A stretch of 64,000 bases of DNA from Eubacteriales bacterium (GCA_030537525.1 JAUNVU010000001.1:91144-155143), one strand, 5' to 3'; shown: positions 1-9,576, counted from the stretch's first letter. The notes: a model not told the origin generated them from the sequence alone. Translations and numbers: made by a program.

Positions 1-186
1 AGTGCGGCAAAGATTGAAAAACAAAGCGAGTCTACGGGCTTAGGCTTATATTTGGCAAAAGTCTTCCTCAGCGACCTGAACGTCGGCTACGATCTGGGAC
101 GTTCTGAGAGCGGCGGACTCAAGGTGACCTTGGATTTGAGCTCGCTTAAGGCCGATTCTTACAAGAATGTAAGTATTCACGACTGA
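1..186 (+). CDS. Sensor histidine kinase, C-terminal fragment (5' end outside window)
   Basis: The frame is open from base 1 and ends in TGA at 184-186, giving 61 residues. The piece contains STGLGLYLAK, the G2 box of a histidine-kinase ATPase domain, followed by the usual final beta strands and a short tail. It is the end of a membrane sensor kinase, probably of the BceS type, because a BceAB-like transporter follows 86 nt downstream. In that family the kinase detects peptide antibiotics through the transporter and phosphorylates a response regulator, which would lie to the left of the window. The sensor part cannot be judged. Confidence 0.8.
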   Translation, partial: SAAKIEKQSESTGLGLYLAKVFLSDLNVGYDLGRSESGGLKVTLDLSSLKADSYKNVSIHD

Positions 187-272
187 TAGTCAGCTTAGAT
201 AGAAGAATAAGGTTCTCCGCGGCTAATACAATAGGTGTAGATTAATTGCTAAGGCAGAGAAAGGATCTAGCC

Positions 273-1034
273 ATGGAGAATATTCTAGAACTAAGAGAAG
301 TCCAAAAGGATTATAGAATACGAGGTCAGCAGAATGTGCTACCCGTCTTACGAGGTGTCAATTTAAGAGTCGCCCCTGGCGAATTCGTCGTCATCATGGG
401 TGAGTCGGGTTCTGGTAAGACGACGCTTCTAAATATGGTCGCAACCCTCGACCAGCCAAGTGCTGGTCAGATCTTGTATGAAGGTAGCGACATTTCCAGA
501 CTGAATAATAGCGAACTTTCTACTTTTAGAAGGCAGAAGCTCGGTTTCGTCTTTCAAGATTACAACCTACTTGATCAATTTGATATCGCAGATAATATAC
601 GCCTTCCGATGATCCTTGAACGGATGGAGAGTGGTGAGCGTGAGCGCCGTCTACAGCACTTCATGCGGGCGCTGCGCATTGAAAATAAGGCGGACAAATA
701 TCCCTACCAGCTATCTGGTGGTGAGCGTCAGAGAGTAGCCATTGCTCGCGCACTCGTGATGCAACCACTGCTCCTGCTGGCAGATGAGCCAACAGGCGCT
801 CTAGATTCCCGCAATGCCGACCACCTATTAGAACTCTTCGAGGGTCTCAATAACAGCGGTCAAACTATTCTGATGGTTACGCACTCCATTAGAGCAGCAG
901 CCCACGGTAAGCGCGCCTTGTTTTTAAAGGATGGCCGTATCTACTACGAGCTCTATAGAGGTAAGCAGTCAGTAAGTGAATTTAGAGAAAAGATTGCCGA
1001 AGCTATGGCTCTGCTCGACAGACAAGGAGTCTAG
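273..1034 (+). CDS. BceA-like ABC transporter ATPase (peptide antibiotic sensing/detoxification)
   Basis: A 253-residue ABC ATPase of the MacB/BceA class. Walker A GESGSGKTT lies at residues 43-51, the Q-loop Gln at 95, signature LSGGERQ at 147-153, Walker B ending in DE at 171-172, and an H-loop His in VTHS near 205. I start at ATG 273, which has AAAGGA 9 nt upstream; an in-frame TTG at 246 has no good ribosome site. The stop sits 1 nt before the permease ATG, so the two are co-translated. With the downstream FtsX-type permease and the upstream kinase it forms a Bce-type module, in which ATP use both removes peptide antibiotics from lipid II-cycle targets and signals to the kinase. The substrate is not known. 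Confidence 0.88.
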   Translation: MENILELREVQKDYRIRGQQNVLPVLRGVNLRVAPGEFVVIMGESGSGKTTLLNMVATLDQPSAGQILYEGSDISRLNNSELSTFRRQKLGFVFQDYNLLDQFDIADNIRLPMILERMESGERERRLQHFMRALRIENKADKYPYQLSGGERQRVAIARALVMQPLLLLADEPTGALDSRNADHLLELFEGLNNSGQTILMVTHSIRAAAHGKRALFLKDGRIYYELYRGKQSVSEFREKIAEAMALLDRQGV

Positions 1035-1035
1035 C

Positions 1036-3129
1036 ATGAGTAAGATTCGACTATATTTCAACCTGGCCAAGCGCAACTTCGCCGCCAATAAGCGCTTGAA
1101 TGTGCCCTTGATCCTGGCAGCTTCGACTCTAATCCTGGTCTATGCCGTTTTAAACTCGAAGGTCGCCTCCTGGGACAGTGGCACACAGCGCCTCATCGCC
1201 ACGCTTGGTAGCATTATCATTTTGGTATTTGCGTTTATTTTCATCAGCTTTGCTAGATCTTTCATCTTGAAACAGAGAAGTAAGGAGATGGGCCTCTACG
1301 CCACCTTAGGTCTTGGCAAGGGTGAGTTCATTGCCATCTACTTCATCGAGCTAGTCTTTACCCTGATCTGCTCTCTCGTGGTCGGTATCTTGCTTGCCTT
1401 GCCGTCTATCCCACTGGCTAATTACCTCTTACAGAGGGTGGTAGACTTGCCATTGAAGCTCAGCTGGGGATTTTCAATGGACGTGGTTATCGAGATCATC
1501 ATCCGCTTTTCAATAGTCTTTGTCTTGGGCTTTATTCCAGAACTCAGAAAGTTACTCGTCTATACCCCGAAGCAGCTATTTGAACGGGATCAGCCAGTAT
1601 TTCGTGAGTTTAAAGGCAGACCAATCCTCTTCGTATTGGGAGTTGGCTTACTCGGTGGCGCCTACTATCTCTCATCAGTTATCGGAGATGCCGATAAGGA
1701 TATAGTGATTGGTGCCTTTCTCTTCATGTTGGCAGTTATCATGGTCATCGTGGGTACTTATCTATTCTACTTAGCTGTAGTGCCAGCGGTGTTAAAATTT
1801 CTGAAAAATCGCGATAGTTACTATCACAAGCCTGAAAACTTCATCAAGATCTCAGCCTTGTTATCGAGACTCGTAGCTCATGCGAGAGGCCTGGCTGACA
1901 TTACCATACTCTCCTGCATGATTCTTATGACCATGTTCGTCACAATTCACACCTTCCGGCAGCGACCCGAGGCCACTTGGTCAGAACTAGACGATCTAGG
2001 TTTATACTGCTACTCCTATGGTGTAAAAGGTGAGGAAGATCTAGAGGTAGATAGTCAGGCTCACAGGGCCTTGATGAAGGAAAAGGGCCTAGAGTTCTTG
2101 CTTAAACCGCAAGACAGTAAAAAGGCCGTTGAACTTACGAAAAACACTGTAGCCAAAGTCCACGACATTCCTGAATTTGAGGTCAAACCCCTAAACTCCC
2201 TGATTCTGAACGCCGAAGGCGAGAAGTTCTACCTAGTGCTAAATGAGGATTTAAACAAATTCTTCGGCGAACAGAAGTATCAAGGTTCAGGTTACTTTGG
2301 CAATTTCAGCACCCTCAAATTCCATACAAAAAAGTTTGCGAAAATTGCTAATCTGCAGGTAGCGGAGCTGGAGAGGCAGATACCAGATAGCAAGTCTTCA
2401 TACGGCTTCGGTAAACTCTATCTCCATGTGCCGAAGGATCAGCTTGAGGAAACACTAGACCGCTTCTTGGCAGAAGGTCAGTTAGTGAATCAAATGGGCT
2501 TCAACACGGCGCTCAATATCGTACCAAAGTCGGCAACTGAGTTTAGCGTCGATGAGCTCAAGAGTATTCTGGGACAGCTCACTAATGAGGATATATCTGC
2601 CTGGCACAAGGCCTTACCAGGAGGGTATAGAATCTCTTCAATCTATCCCAACTCAGACAAGATTGACCATCACCAGATGAAGATCTATATGGCGGCTTTC
2701 CTCTATCTCGGTATTATCTGCTCACTGACCTTCTTTGTCGGCTTGTCCGTCATCAGTTGGTTCAAGCAGTATTCTGAGGCTGAAGTGGAGCGTTCAAGAG
2801 TGCAGATCATGGAAGAAATTGGTCTGCCAAAGAAGATCATCAGAAAATCGGTAAACAGCCAAATCTATTGGTTATTCCTGCTGCCACTATTTGTGGCCTA
2901 TGTGCACTGCCTCTTTGGCTATTCTTACATCAAGCAACTGTTTAGCAAGATTTTCTATCTGACCGTTGACAATTACATTCTCAGAGGCTTGTGGCAGTCC
3001 TTCCTAATTGCTGCTGGTATCCTCTTTGTCGGCTATTTCTTAATCTACAAGCTGGCCACCAAAGCTTACTGGCGCAGTCTCCAGATCAACCGAGATCAGA
3101 TTTTCGTCAAGAATTGGCGCGAACGCTAG
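1036..3129 (+). CDS. BceB-like ABC transporter permease (FtsX domains)
   Basis: 697-residue integral membrane protein. One hydrophobic segment near the N terminus is followed by an FtsX-type four-helix block (about residues 60-300), a roughly 250-residue extracytoplasmic domain (about 330-560) and a second block of membrane helices at the C terminus. That order, with one large outside domain between two FtsX modules, is diagnostic of the BceB family. The chosen ATG has AAGGAG (1024-1029) inside the end of the ATPase gene; the open frame continues upstream to 976 but those codons lie within that gene. The large outer domain is the expected peptide contact and signal-transfer part. It is the last gene of its unit; a GC-rich hairpin follows. 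Confidence 0.87.
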   Translation: MSKIRLYFNLAKRNFAANKRLNVPLILAASTLILVYAVLNSKVASWDSGTQRLIATLGSIIILVFAFIFISFARSFILKQRSKEMGLYATLGLGKGEFIAIYFIELVFTLICSLVVGILLALPSIPLANYLLQRVVDLPLKLSWGFSMDVVIEIIIRFSIVFVLGFIPELRKLLVYTPKQLFERDQPVFREFKGRPILFVLGVGLLGGAYYLSSVIGDADKDIVIGAFLFMLAVIMVIVGTYLFYLAVVPAVLKFLKNRDSYYHKPENFIKISALLSRLVAHARGLADITILSCMILMTMFVTIHTFRQRPEATWSELDDLGLYCYSYGVKGEEDLEVDSQAHRALMKEKGLEFLLKPQDSKKAVELTKNTVAKVHDIPEFEVKPLNSLILNAEGEKFYLVLNEDLNKFFGEQKYQGSGYFGNFSTLKFHTKKFAKIANLQVAELERQIPDSKSSYGFGKLYLHVPKDQLEETLDRFLAEGQLVNQMGFNTALNIVPKSATEFSVDELKSILGQLTNEDISAWHKALPGGYRISSIYPNSDKIDHHQMKIYMAAFLYLGIICSLTFFVGLSVISWFKQYSEAEVERSRVQIMEEIGLPKKIIRKSVNSQIYWLFLLPLFVAYVHCLFGYSYIKQLFSKIFYLTVDNYILRGLWQSFLIAAGILFVGYFLIYKLATKAYWRSLQINRDQIFVKNWRER

Positions 3130-3152
3130 GTCTTCAACAGAGTGTTAACTTA

Positions 3153-3182
3153 CTCCGCCTCCTGTAAAATAGGAGGCGGAGG
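3153..3182 (+). promoter_or_regulatory. GC-rich hairpin overlapping the rsmE ribosome binding site
   Basis: Perfect 10-bp stem CTCCGCCTCC (3153-3162) / GGAGGCGGAG (3172-3181) with a 9-nt loop. The following bases contain only a broken T run, so it is a poor intrinsic terminator. Its 3' arm contains the GGAGG (3178-3182) used as the rsmE Shine-Dalgarno, 6 nt before the CTG start. It may end part of the bce transcript and also hide the rsmE ribosome site in read-through RNA. Confidence 0.6.
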
Positions 3183-3188
3183 TTTCTT

Positions 3189-3947
3189 CTGCCGAAATTT
3201 TTCTATGCCGAAGTTTTAAGCCCAGGAGCTGTATTCCGGCTGTCGGGCGAGAATGATTTAAGCCACCTACAGAAGGCCAGGCGGATTTCGGAGGGCTCGC
3301 TGATCGAAGTCTACGATGCTGCTGGCTCATTGTGGCAGGCCAAATGCCTCGAGACAGTACCCGCCCAGTTCATAGAGTTAAGGGCAGAGGAGAGGCTTAG
3401 GGTAGTGTCAGAAGCCAAGATCAGACTAAGTCTCTATCAGGCCTTGCCACAGGGTAGTAAGTTCGACTTAGTATTGGAACTGGCAGGTAGTTATGGGGCT
3501 GCAAATGTTGTGCCAATAATCACTGAAAAATCTCTATTTAAGATGCCAAATAGGGATATAAGTGGCAAGTACAGTCGCTGGCAGAAGATCTTGGAAGCTC
3601 AGTCTAAGCAGACGGGGCGTGCTACGGTGACAGAGCTTTTGCCAATTTGTGATTTGGCAAACCTGGCAAAAGCCGAACTTGATCATGACCTTATGATCTT
3701 TGGCCACTTCTCACCAGAGGCTGCAAGTCTTCGCAATTATTTGGCAGAGCATAAGGAGCGAATTAACGAATCAGCAAGCCTATCTATGGGTCTATTTGTC
3801 GGCCCTGAAAGTGGGTTTACGCAGGCTGAGGCGGAGTTGCTGAAGAAGCTTGGGGCTACTGAAGTGAGCTTTGGGCCTAGAGTTTTGAGAAGTGAGTTGG
3901 CTGCTAGCTTTGTACTCGCCAGTTTAACTTATCTCGAACTCATTTAA
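3189..3947 (+). CDS. rsmE: 16S rRNA m3U1498 methyltransferase RsmE, probable CTG start
   Basis: RsmE is a SPOUT (knotted) methyltransferase that methylates N3 of U1498 in 16S rRNA using S-adenosylmethionine. The C-terminal half carries the family motifs GPESGF (usually GPEGG) and GPRVLRSE (usually GPRILRxET). The usual start triplets give a protein beginning only at TTG 3330, which lacks the N-terminal PUA-like RNA-binding domain. The same frame stays open upstream to TAA 3165 and encodes PKFFYAEV followed by a segment like the family N terminus (PRFF... FRLSGEND). No ATG, GTG or TTG lies between 3165 and 3330, but CTG 3189 sits 6 nt after GGAGG. That gives 252 residues, close to the family length of about 245. 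Function is secure; the start is inferred. Confidence 0.85.
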   Translation: MPKFFYAEVLSPGAVFRLSGENDLSHLQKARRISEGSLIEVYDAAGSLWQAKCLETVPAQFIELRAEERLRVVSEAKIRLSLYQALPQGSKFDLVLELAGSYGAANVVPIITEKSLFKMPNRDISGKYSRWQKILEAQSKQTGRATVTELLPICDLANLAKAELDHDLMIFGHFSPEAASLRNYLAEHKERINESASLSMGLFVGPESGFTQAEAELLKKLGATEVSFGPRVLRSELAASFVLASLTYLELI

Positions 3948-3948
3948 T

Positions 3949-3977
3949 TTGCCGATCTCGCCCTCTAAATGTATAAT
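3949..3977 (+). promoter_or_regulatory. Sigma-A type promoter for hisS-aspS-lepB-lepA
   Basis: TTGCCG (3949-3954), 17-nt spacer, consensus TATAAT (3972-3977). It begins just after the rsmE stop and would start RNA near 3984, leaving a leader of about 23 nt before hisS. There is no room for a T-box riboswitch. Confidence 0.7.
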
Positions 3978-4006
3978 TTATAAATTGAGCAAGAAGGAGG
4001 TAGCAT

Positions 4007-5278
4007 ATGCAGATCAAGGCTCCTAAAGGTTGCCGCGATATCTATGGAGTTGAGGCTGGCCAACTGCAATATCTCGAGCGCGTGTATTACGATTTGGCCA
4101 AGAAATTTGGCTTCCAAGAGATCCGAGTTCCGACCTTCGAACAGACTGAGCTGTTTCAGCGCGGTGTCGGAGAAACTACGGATATAGTTAATAAAGAAAT
4201 GTACACTTTCGAGGACAAGGGTGGTCGGTCCATGACTTTGCGGCCAGAAGGGACGGCACCTGTTGTCAGGGCCTATCTTGAGCATGGCATGGCTAATTTG
4301 CCTTCTCCGCTCAAGCTGTTTTACAGCATGAATGTCTTTCGCTATGAGCGTCCGCAGAAGGGTAGATATAGGGAATTCCAGCAATTCGGCATGGAATTAA
4401 TCGGGGCTAGTGGTGCTTTGGCTGAGGCCGAGATACTGAGTTTTCTCGATAGTTTTTTCAAGAAGCTTGGACTAGTTGACTATCAGCTGGCCTTAAATTC
4501 ACTCGGTTGCAATGCATGCCGTAGTGCATATAACGAGAAACTTAAAGATTATCTGGTGGAACACAGTTCAGAGCTCTGTCCAGACTGTGTAGGAAGGTCT
4601 CAGCGTAACCCACTACGCTGCTTGGATTGCAAGAATCCGAATTGTGCGCCTGTTTTAAATTCGGCTCCACTACCAGCAGATTTGCTATGTTCAGATTGCC
4701 AGGCAGAATTTACTAAACTTCTTGCGGCCCTAGATCAATTGGGTATCAATTATTATTTGGCGCCACGTCTGGTTCGCGGCCTAGATTATTACACTGGGAC
4801 GGTTTTCGAATTTCAATCTGATAAGCTCGGAGCACAGACAGCAATACTTGGTGGTGGTCGCTACGATAAGCTTATTGCTGAGCTTGGAGGTGAGCCAACG
4901 CCTGCTGTAGGTTATGCCTTTGGGGTCGAGCGGCTTAGGTTGGAGTTAGAAGCTGGCGGGCTTTTGCCAGAGTTTCAGCCAAGAGCTGATCTCTCTATTG
5001 TCTCGTTTGCAGATACAGGAGTTGAAGCACTTGTGCTAGCTAATAATTTGCGAGCTGCAGGGCTGGTCGTGGACTGTGATTTAATGGGCCGGAGTTTCAA
5101 GGCTCAGATGAAGCAGGCCAATCGTCAGGGAGCGAGATATCTTCTGGTGCTCGGAACAGATGAATTGCAGGCCGAAGAGGTCGAAATTAAGCGTCTTTCG
5201 GATGGCAGTACTGCAATGGTGTTGAAATCAGAAATTACTAAATATATAAAGCAGTCGGAGGAAGCAAATGGCAGATAG
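4007..5278 (+). CDS. hisS: Histidyl-tRNA synthetase
   Basis: 423-residue class II synthetase that charges tRNA-His. Visible are the N-terminal KAPKGCRDI segment, motif 2 with FRYERPQKGRYREFQQ (near residues 112-127), the histidine-A motif LVRGLDYYTGTVFEF (near 255-270) and motif 3 around GGGRYDKL plus GYAFGVERL. A C-terminal anticodon-binding domain follows (about 325-415). Several Cys residues in the insertion domain (CNACR, CPDC, CLDC, CSDC) suggest a zinc-binding insert. ATG 4007 has AAGGAGG 6 nt upstream. The 3' end overlaps aspS by 11 nt, so the two are translationally coupled, the usual pairing in Firmicutes. Confidence 0.97.
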   Translation: MQIKAPKGCRDIYGVEAGQLQYLERVYYDLAKKFGFQEIRVPTFEQTELFQRGVGETTDIVNKEMYTFEDKGGRSMTLRPEGTAPVVRAYLEHGMANLPSPLKLFYSMNVFRYERPQKGRYREFQQFGMELIGASGALAEAEILSFLDSFFKKLGLVDYQLALNSLGCNACRSAYNEKLKDYLVEHSSELCPDCVGRSQRNPLRCLDCKNPNCAPVLNSAPLPADLLCSDCQAEFTKLLAALDQLGINYYLAPRLVRGLDYYTGTVFEFQSDKLGAQTAILGGGRYDKLIAELGGEPTPAVGYAFGVERLRLELEAGGLLPEFQPRADLSIVSFADTGVEALVLANNLRAAGLVVDCDLMGRSFKAQMKQANRQGARYLLVLGTDELQAEEVEIKRLSDGSTAMVLKSEITKYIKQSEEANGR

Positions 5279-7052
5279 AAAATGGCGTCGAACGCAAAGG
5301 GTTGCAGAAGTAAGTGAACAGGATCTAGGTAAAGAGCTCTGTCTCATGGGTTGGTGTGCCAGACAGCGAGATCTTGGCAATATCGTCTTCATCGTCTTGC
5401 GAGATCGTTCTGGGGAATTGCAGCTGGTATTTGATGAGGAAGCTGGTGATGGACTAGTTGAGCAAGCCAAGGCACTGCGCAGTGAGTATGTCATAGGTGT
5501 CAAGGGTGTTTTACGAGAGCGTGAGTCAGCAAATCCAGACATGCCTACTGGTAAGTGGGAGCTTGCCGTAAAAGATCTCATCGTCTACTCGAAGGCCGAG
5601 ACACCGCCGTTTTATATCGAGGACACTGATAATTCGCGGGAGTCCTTGCATCTAGAATATCGCTATTTGGATCTAAGACGTCCGAAGATGCGGGACAAAA
5701 TGATCTTCCGTCATAAATTTAATAAATTCACTAGAGACTGGTTTGATGCTGAGGGCTTCTTGGAAATTGAGACACCTTATCTGGTCAAGTCGACGCCAGA
5801 GGGTGCTAGAGATTATCTTGTACCATCGAGAGTTCATCAGGGAAAGTTCTTCGCCTTGCCGCAGTCACCACAGATTTTGAAGCAGATTTTAATGGTTTCA
5901 GGCTTTGACCGCTATATGCAATTGGCCCGCTGCTTCCGTGATGAGGACTTGAGGGCTGATCGACAGCCAGAATTTACCCAGATTGATGCAGAAATGAGTT
6001 TTGTGGATCAAGAGGATGTATTCGATGTAGTTGAGCGTTATTTTCACGACCTCTTTAAAGAACTTCTGGATTACGATATTCAGCTGCCAGTACAGCGTAT
6101 GACCTATGCAGATGCCATGCGAGATTATGGTACAGATAAGCCAGACCTGCGCTTTGATTTGAAATTAGTTGATATCACGGAGCTAGTGCAGGACACTGAT
6201 TTTAGAGTGCTGTCGGCTAATACCAAGCCAGGACACCGAGTAGTAGCGATCAAGGTCTCGGGAGCTGAATTCTCGAGGAGAGAAATTGATAAGTTGACGG
6301 AGGTAGTTAGAACTTACGGTGCTAAGGGCTTGTTGTGGATTCAGAAGACAGCTGCTGAGCTGCGCTCTTCATTCAGCAAGCAGGTGACTCCTGAACTACT
6401 CGGCTCCATCGCCGAGAAAATGCTTGTACAGGAAGGTGATTATATTTTCATTGTTGGTGATGAAGACCTAGTGGCCAGTCGAGCGCTTGGTCAGCTGAGG
6501 CTTGAACTAGCGAAGCAATTAGAGCTGATTCCTGAAAATACTTGGGCACCGCTCTGGGTCATTGATTTCCCAATGTTTGAATACGATGATGAACTAGAGG
6601 CCTATGTGCCAGCTCACCACCCATTTACATCACCTCTGCCAGAAGATCGTGACAAATTGCGTACAGAACCTGAGAATTGTCGAGCTCAGAGTTATGATTT
6701 CGTCTTGAATGGCAATGAATTATTGAGTGGTTCGATCCGAATTCATGACGCCGATTTGCAGCACGAGATCTTCGACTTATTAGGCATGTCTGAAGAGGAA
6801 ATTCAGAAACGCTTCGGCTTCCTAATTAAAGCCTTCCGCTATGGTGTGCCACCACATGGCGGTTTCGCTATAGGGCTCGACCGCCTCGTCATGCTGATGA
6901 CAAACTCGGATAGTATTCGAGATATTATAGCCTTCCCGAAGGTGCAAAATTCTGCTTGTTTGATGAGTGAAGCCCCTAGTAGCGTGCCTGAAGCCGATAT
7001 TGAAGCGCTTGGCCTGGAGCTAAAAGAAGCAGCCAAAGAGGATAAGAAATAG
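5268..7052 (+). CDS. aspS: Aspartyl-tRNA synthetase
   Basis: 594-residue bacterial-type class II synthetase charging tRNA-Asp (or Asp/Asn if non-discriminating). Domains in order: OB-fold anticodon-binding domain (about 1-110), catalytic core with motif 2 (RCFRDEDLRADRQPEFTQID, about 222-241), a GAD insertion (about 310-420), and motif 3 with GLDRLVML near 540. ATG 5268 lies inside the end of hisS behind GGAGGAAGC. lepB starts directly after the stop. Sequence alone does not decide whether it is discriminating; gatCAB genes are not in this window. Confidence 0.97.
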   Translation: MADRKWRRTQRVAEVSEQDLGKELCLMGWCARQRDLGNIVFIVLRDRSGELQLVFDEEAGDGLVEQAKALRSEYVIGVKGVLRERESANPDMPTGKWELAVKDLIVYSKAETPPFYIEDTDNSRESLHLEYRYLDLRRPKMRDKMIFRHKFNKFTRDWFDAEGFLEIETPYLVKSTPEGARDYLVPSRVHQGKFFALPQSPQILKQILMVSGFDRYMQLARCFRDEDLRADRQPEFTQIDAEMSFVDQEDVFDVVERYFHDLFKELLDYDIQLPVQRMTYADAMRDYGTDKPDLRFDLKLVDITELVQDTDFRVLSANTKPGHRVVAIKVSGAEFSRREIDKLTEVVRTYGAKGLLWIQKTAAELRSSFSKQVTPELLGSIAEKMLVQEGDYIFIVGDEDLVASRALGQLRLELAKQLELIPENTWAPLWVIDFPMFEYDDELEAYVPAHHPFTSPLPEDRDKLRTEPENCRAQSYDFVLNGNELLSGSIRIHDADLQHEIFDLLGMSEEEIQKRFGFLIKAFRYGVPPHGGFAIGLDRLVMLMTNSDSIRDIIAFPKVQNSACLMSEAPSSVPEADIEALGLELKEAAKEDKK

Positions 7053-7667
7053 ATGCCAGATCAATTTGTTGAACATACCGAGCAAGAGCAGCTAAAAAAG
7101 CCACAAAAGAATTGGCAAAAAGAGCTTTGGGAATGGTTTAAGATAATAGTAATCGCCCTTTTGCTCGGGCTCTTCTTGAGATACTTCGTCGTGCAAAGAA
7201 ATGTGGTACAAGGTAATTCTATGTATCCAAATCTCCAAGATCGAGATCGCGTCTTCGTAGAGCTTGTGACTAAGCATTTTGCTGGTTTCAACCATGGCGA
7301 TATTGTGACTATTAAAACGGAGCAAGTGCCGGGCTATGAGTCATATAAAGCAGAAGGCGAGGAGGCACCACGGCTGATCAAGAGAGTTATAGGCTGCCCA
7401 GGTGATCACATCCGCATTAAAGACGGTTTTATCTATGTCAATGACATCAAATTAAGTGAGAGCTATATTGCCAGCGATCTTGTTACTGAGCCTTTCGATT
7501 CACGTTATGTCGATGTAACTTTGGCCGAGGATGAGTATTATGTCCTCGGTGACAACCGCAATCACAGCCGTGACTCCAGAAGTTTCGGACCAGTTCACAA
7601 GTCTGATATTGTTGGTAAATTATGGTTTAGAGTATACCCCTATGAGAATTTTGGTAAGGTAGAGTAG
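7053..7667 (+). CDS. lepB: Signal peptidase I
   Basis: 204-residue S26 peptidase that removes signal peptides from secreted proteins on the outer face of the membrane. A charged N-terminal stretch is followed by one membrane segment (about 27-46). The Ser nucleophile is S56 in NSMYP, the general-base Lys is K110 in RLIKRVIG, and the late box GDNRNHSRDSR is present. The start ATG abuts the aspS stop with no gap; GAGG lies in the aspS end. One transmembrane helix and this length are normal for Gram-positive SipS-type enzymes. It is unusual but logical company for synthetase genes. Confidence 0.95.
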   Translation: MPDQFVEHTEQEQLKKPQKNWQKELWEWFKIIVIALLLGLFLRYFVVQRNVVQGNSMYPNLQDRDRVFVELVTKHFAGFNHGDIVTIKTEQVPGYESYKAEGEEAPRLIKRVIGCPGDHIRIKDGFIYVNDIKLSESYIASDLVTEPFDSRYVDVTLAEDEYYVLGDNRNHSRDSRSFGPVHKSDIVGKLWFRVYPYENFGKVE

Positions 7668-7682
7668 TATTGGAGATATTTA

Positions 7683-9497
7683 ATGACTGAACAAGCCATT
7701 GATAGAATTAGAAATTTCTGCATAGTTGCGCATATCGATCATGGTAAGTCGACCTTGGCCGACTGTCTGATTGAGGCTACAGGTCATCTGGCCTCGCGTG
7801 AAATGCATGATCAGGTACTGGACAATATGGATCTAGAACGTGAGCGCGGTATTACGATCAAGGCGCAAGCGGTGAGATTGAATTATCGAGCCCAGGACGG
7901 GCAAGATTACGTCCTGAACTTGATTGACACGCCTGGACATGTCGATTTTAACTATGAGGTATCAAGATCTCTTGCGGCCTGTGATGGTGCAATCCTGGTA
8001 GTGGATGCAGCACAAGGCGTTGAGGCTCAGACACTTGCCAATGCTTATCTAGCCATTGATGCAGATCTTGAGATTTTACCTGTTATTAATAAAATTGACC
8101 TGCCAGCTGCAGACCCTGATATGGCAAGAGAAGAGATAGAAGAAGTCATAGGTATTGAGGCCCAGAATGCTCCGGCTATCTCAGCTAAGGAGAAATTAAA
8201 TATACCTGATGTCTTAGAAGCTATAGTGCATAAATTGCCTTCGCCAGATGTCGATCGTGACGCACCACTGCAAGCATTAATTTTCGATTCCCAATATGAT
8301 AGCTACAAGGGAGTCATTGTACACGTCAATCTCAAGGCCGGCAGTCTGAGACGAGGTGAGGCCATACGCTTCATGAATACTGGCGCTGAATATGAAGTCG
8401 TCGAACTAGGCTATTTCACGGCGGCTGGGCTATCACCTCAAGAAAAATTGCTAGCAGGTGATGTTGGTTATATTACGGCCGCGATCAAGGAAATCCGTGA
8501 TAGTCGTGTCGGTGACACCGTTACTTCGATTGAGAAGCCAGCTGCAGAAGCTCTACCAGGTTATAAGCCAGTTAAGCAGATGGTTTTCTGCGGTATTTAT
8601 CCCGTGGACGGTGGTGATTATGAGGCGCTGCGTGAAGCGCTCGAAAAAGTTCAGCTAAATGATGCTGCCTTGGATTTCCAACCTGAGACTTCTGCAGCTC
8701 TGGGTTTTGGCTTCCGCTGTGGCTTCCTGGGTTTGTTGCACTATGAGATAATCCAAGAGCGCCTTGAACGGGAGTTTCAGCTTAACCTGATATCAACTGC
8801 TCCCTCGGTAGTTTACAGACTCTTGATGAGTGATGGTGAAGAAGTAGAGTTAGACAATCCAACTAATCTACCGCCAGTAGAGGAAATAGAAGCCATGTAT
8901 GAGCCTATAGTCAAGGCGACTATCATGACACCTAAAGACTACGTCGGCAATCTCATGGAACTATGCCAAGAGCGTCGTGGTGTCTTTATTGATATGCAAT
9001 ATCTCGACAAGACGAGAGTTGCGCTAAGCTATGAGATGCCCTTAAATGAAATTATTTACGATTTCTTTGATGCCTTGAAATCTCGCTCAAGAGGTTATGC
9101 CTCCTTGGACTATGAGTTCTATGAATACCGTGCTTCTGATCTAGTAAAACTGGATATTCTAATTCATGGTAAGATCGTTGATGCCCTTAGTTTCATCATT
9201 CATAGAGACAAGGCTTATGCCAGAGCAAGAGTGATCTGTGAGAAACTCAAGGACAATATTCCACGACATCAGTTCGAGGTGCCAATACAGGCAGCCATTG
9301 GTGGCAAGATCATTGCAAGAGAAACTATTAGAGCATTTCGTAAAGACGTTTTGGCGAAGTGCTATGGTGGTGACATCAGCCGAAAGAAGAAGTTGCTTGA
9401 AAAGCAGAAAGAAGGAAAGAAGCGGATGCGCTCTGTAGGTGCTGTAGAAGTCCCACAGGAAGCCTTCATGAGCGTTTTGAAGCTAAGCGAAGACTAA
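7683..9497 (+). CDS. lepA: Elongation factor 4 (back-translocating GTPase LepA)
   Basis: 604-residue translational GTPase. G1 is AHIDHGKST (near residue 17), G2/switch I is [11 protein letters not shown]3 is DTPGHVDF, and G4 is [10 protein letters not shown]. Domains II, III and V of the EF-G family follow, and the LepA-specific C-terminal domain ends with [16 protein letters not shown]. LepA helps stalled or mis-translocated ribosomes and acts in initiation and 30S maturation in some bacteria. It lies 15 nt after lepB and is probably the last gene of the hisS unit. Length and motifs are complete. Confidence 0.97.
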   Translation: MTEQAIDRIRNFCIVAHIDHGKSTLADCLIEATGHLASREMHDQVLDNMDLERERGITIKAQAVRLNYRAQDGQDYVLNLIDTPGHVDFNYEVSRSLAACDGAILVVDAAQGVEAQTLANAYLAIDADLEILPVINKIDLPAADPDMAREEIEEVIGIEAQNAPAISAKEKLNIPDVLEAIVHKLPSPDVDRDAPLQALIFDSQYDSYKGVIVHVNLKAGSLRRGEAIRFMNTGAEYEVVELGYFTAAGLSPQEKLLAGDVGYITAAIKEIRDSRVGDTVTSIEKPAAEALPGYKPVKQMVFCGIYPVDGGDYEALREALEKVQLNDAALDFQPETSAALGFGFRCGFLGLLHYEIIQERLEREFQLNLISTAPSVVYRLLMSDGEEVELDNPTNLPPVEEIEAMYEPIVKATIMTPKDYVGNLMELCQERRGVFIDMQYLDKTRVALSYEMPLNEIIYDFFDALKSRSRGYASLDYEFYEYRASDLVKLDILIHGKIVDALSFIIHRDKAYARARVICEKLKDNIPRHQFEVPIQAAIGGKIIARETIRAFRKDVLAKCYGGDISRKKKLLEKQKEGKKRMRSVGAVEVPQEAFMSVLKLSED

Positions 9498-9513
9498 AGT
9501 CTAAAATTAACCC

Positions 9514-9541
9514 TTGTCTGAGCTCGAACTTGTGCTATACT
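9514..9541 (+). promoter_or_regulatory. Promoter for tRNA-Leu (and the Crp/Fnr gene)
   Basis: TTGTCT (9514-9519), 16-nt spacer, extended -10 TGCTATACT with TATACT at 9536-9541. It lies 16 nt after lepA and directs RNA from about 9548 through the tRNA. No second promoter fits between the tRNA and the following gene. Confidence 0.7.
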
Positions 9542-9576
9542 ACTTGAGGATTTCCGAGTTCGACTCGGCTTTATAT

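Noticed and set aside
976..1035. Longer BceB start at 976
   Set aside because: Lies within the ATPase gene; ATG 1036 has a proper ribosome site.
3145..3330. Minus-strand 61-residue ORF over the rsmE start
   Set aside because: Shadow of the hairpin and the real plus-strand frame; no motif.
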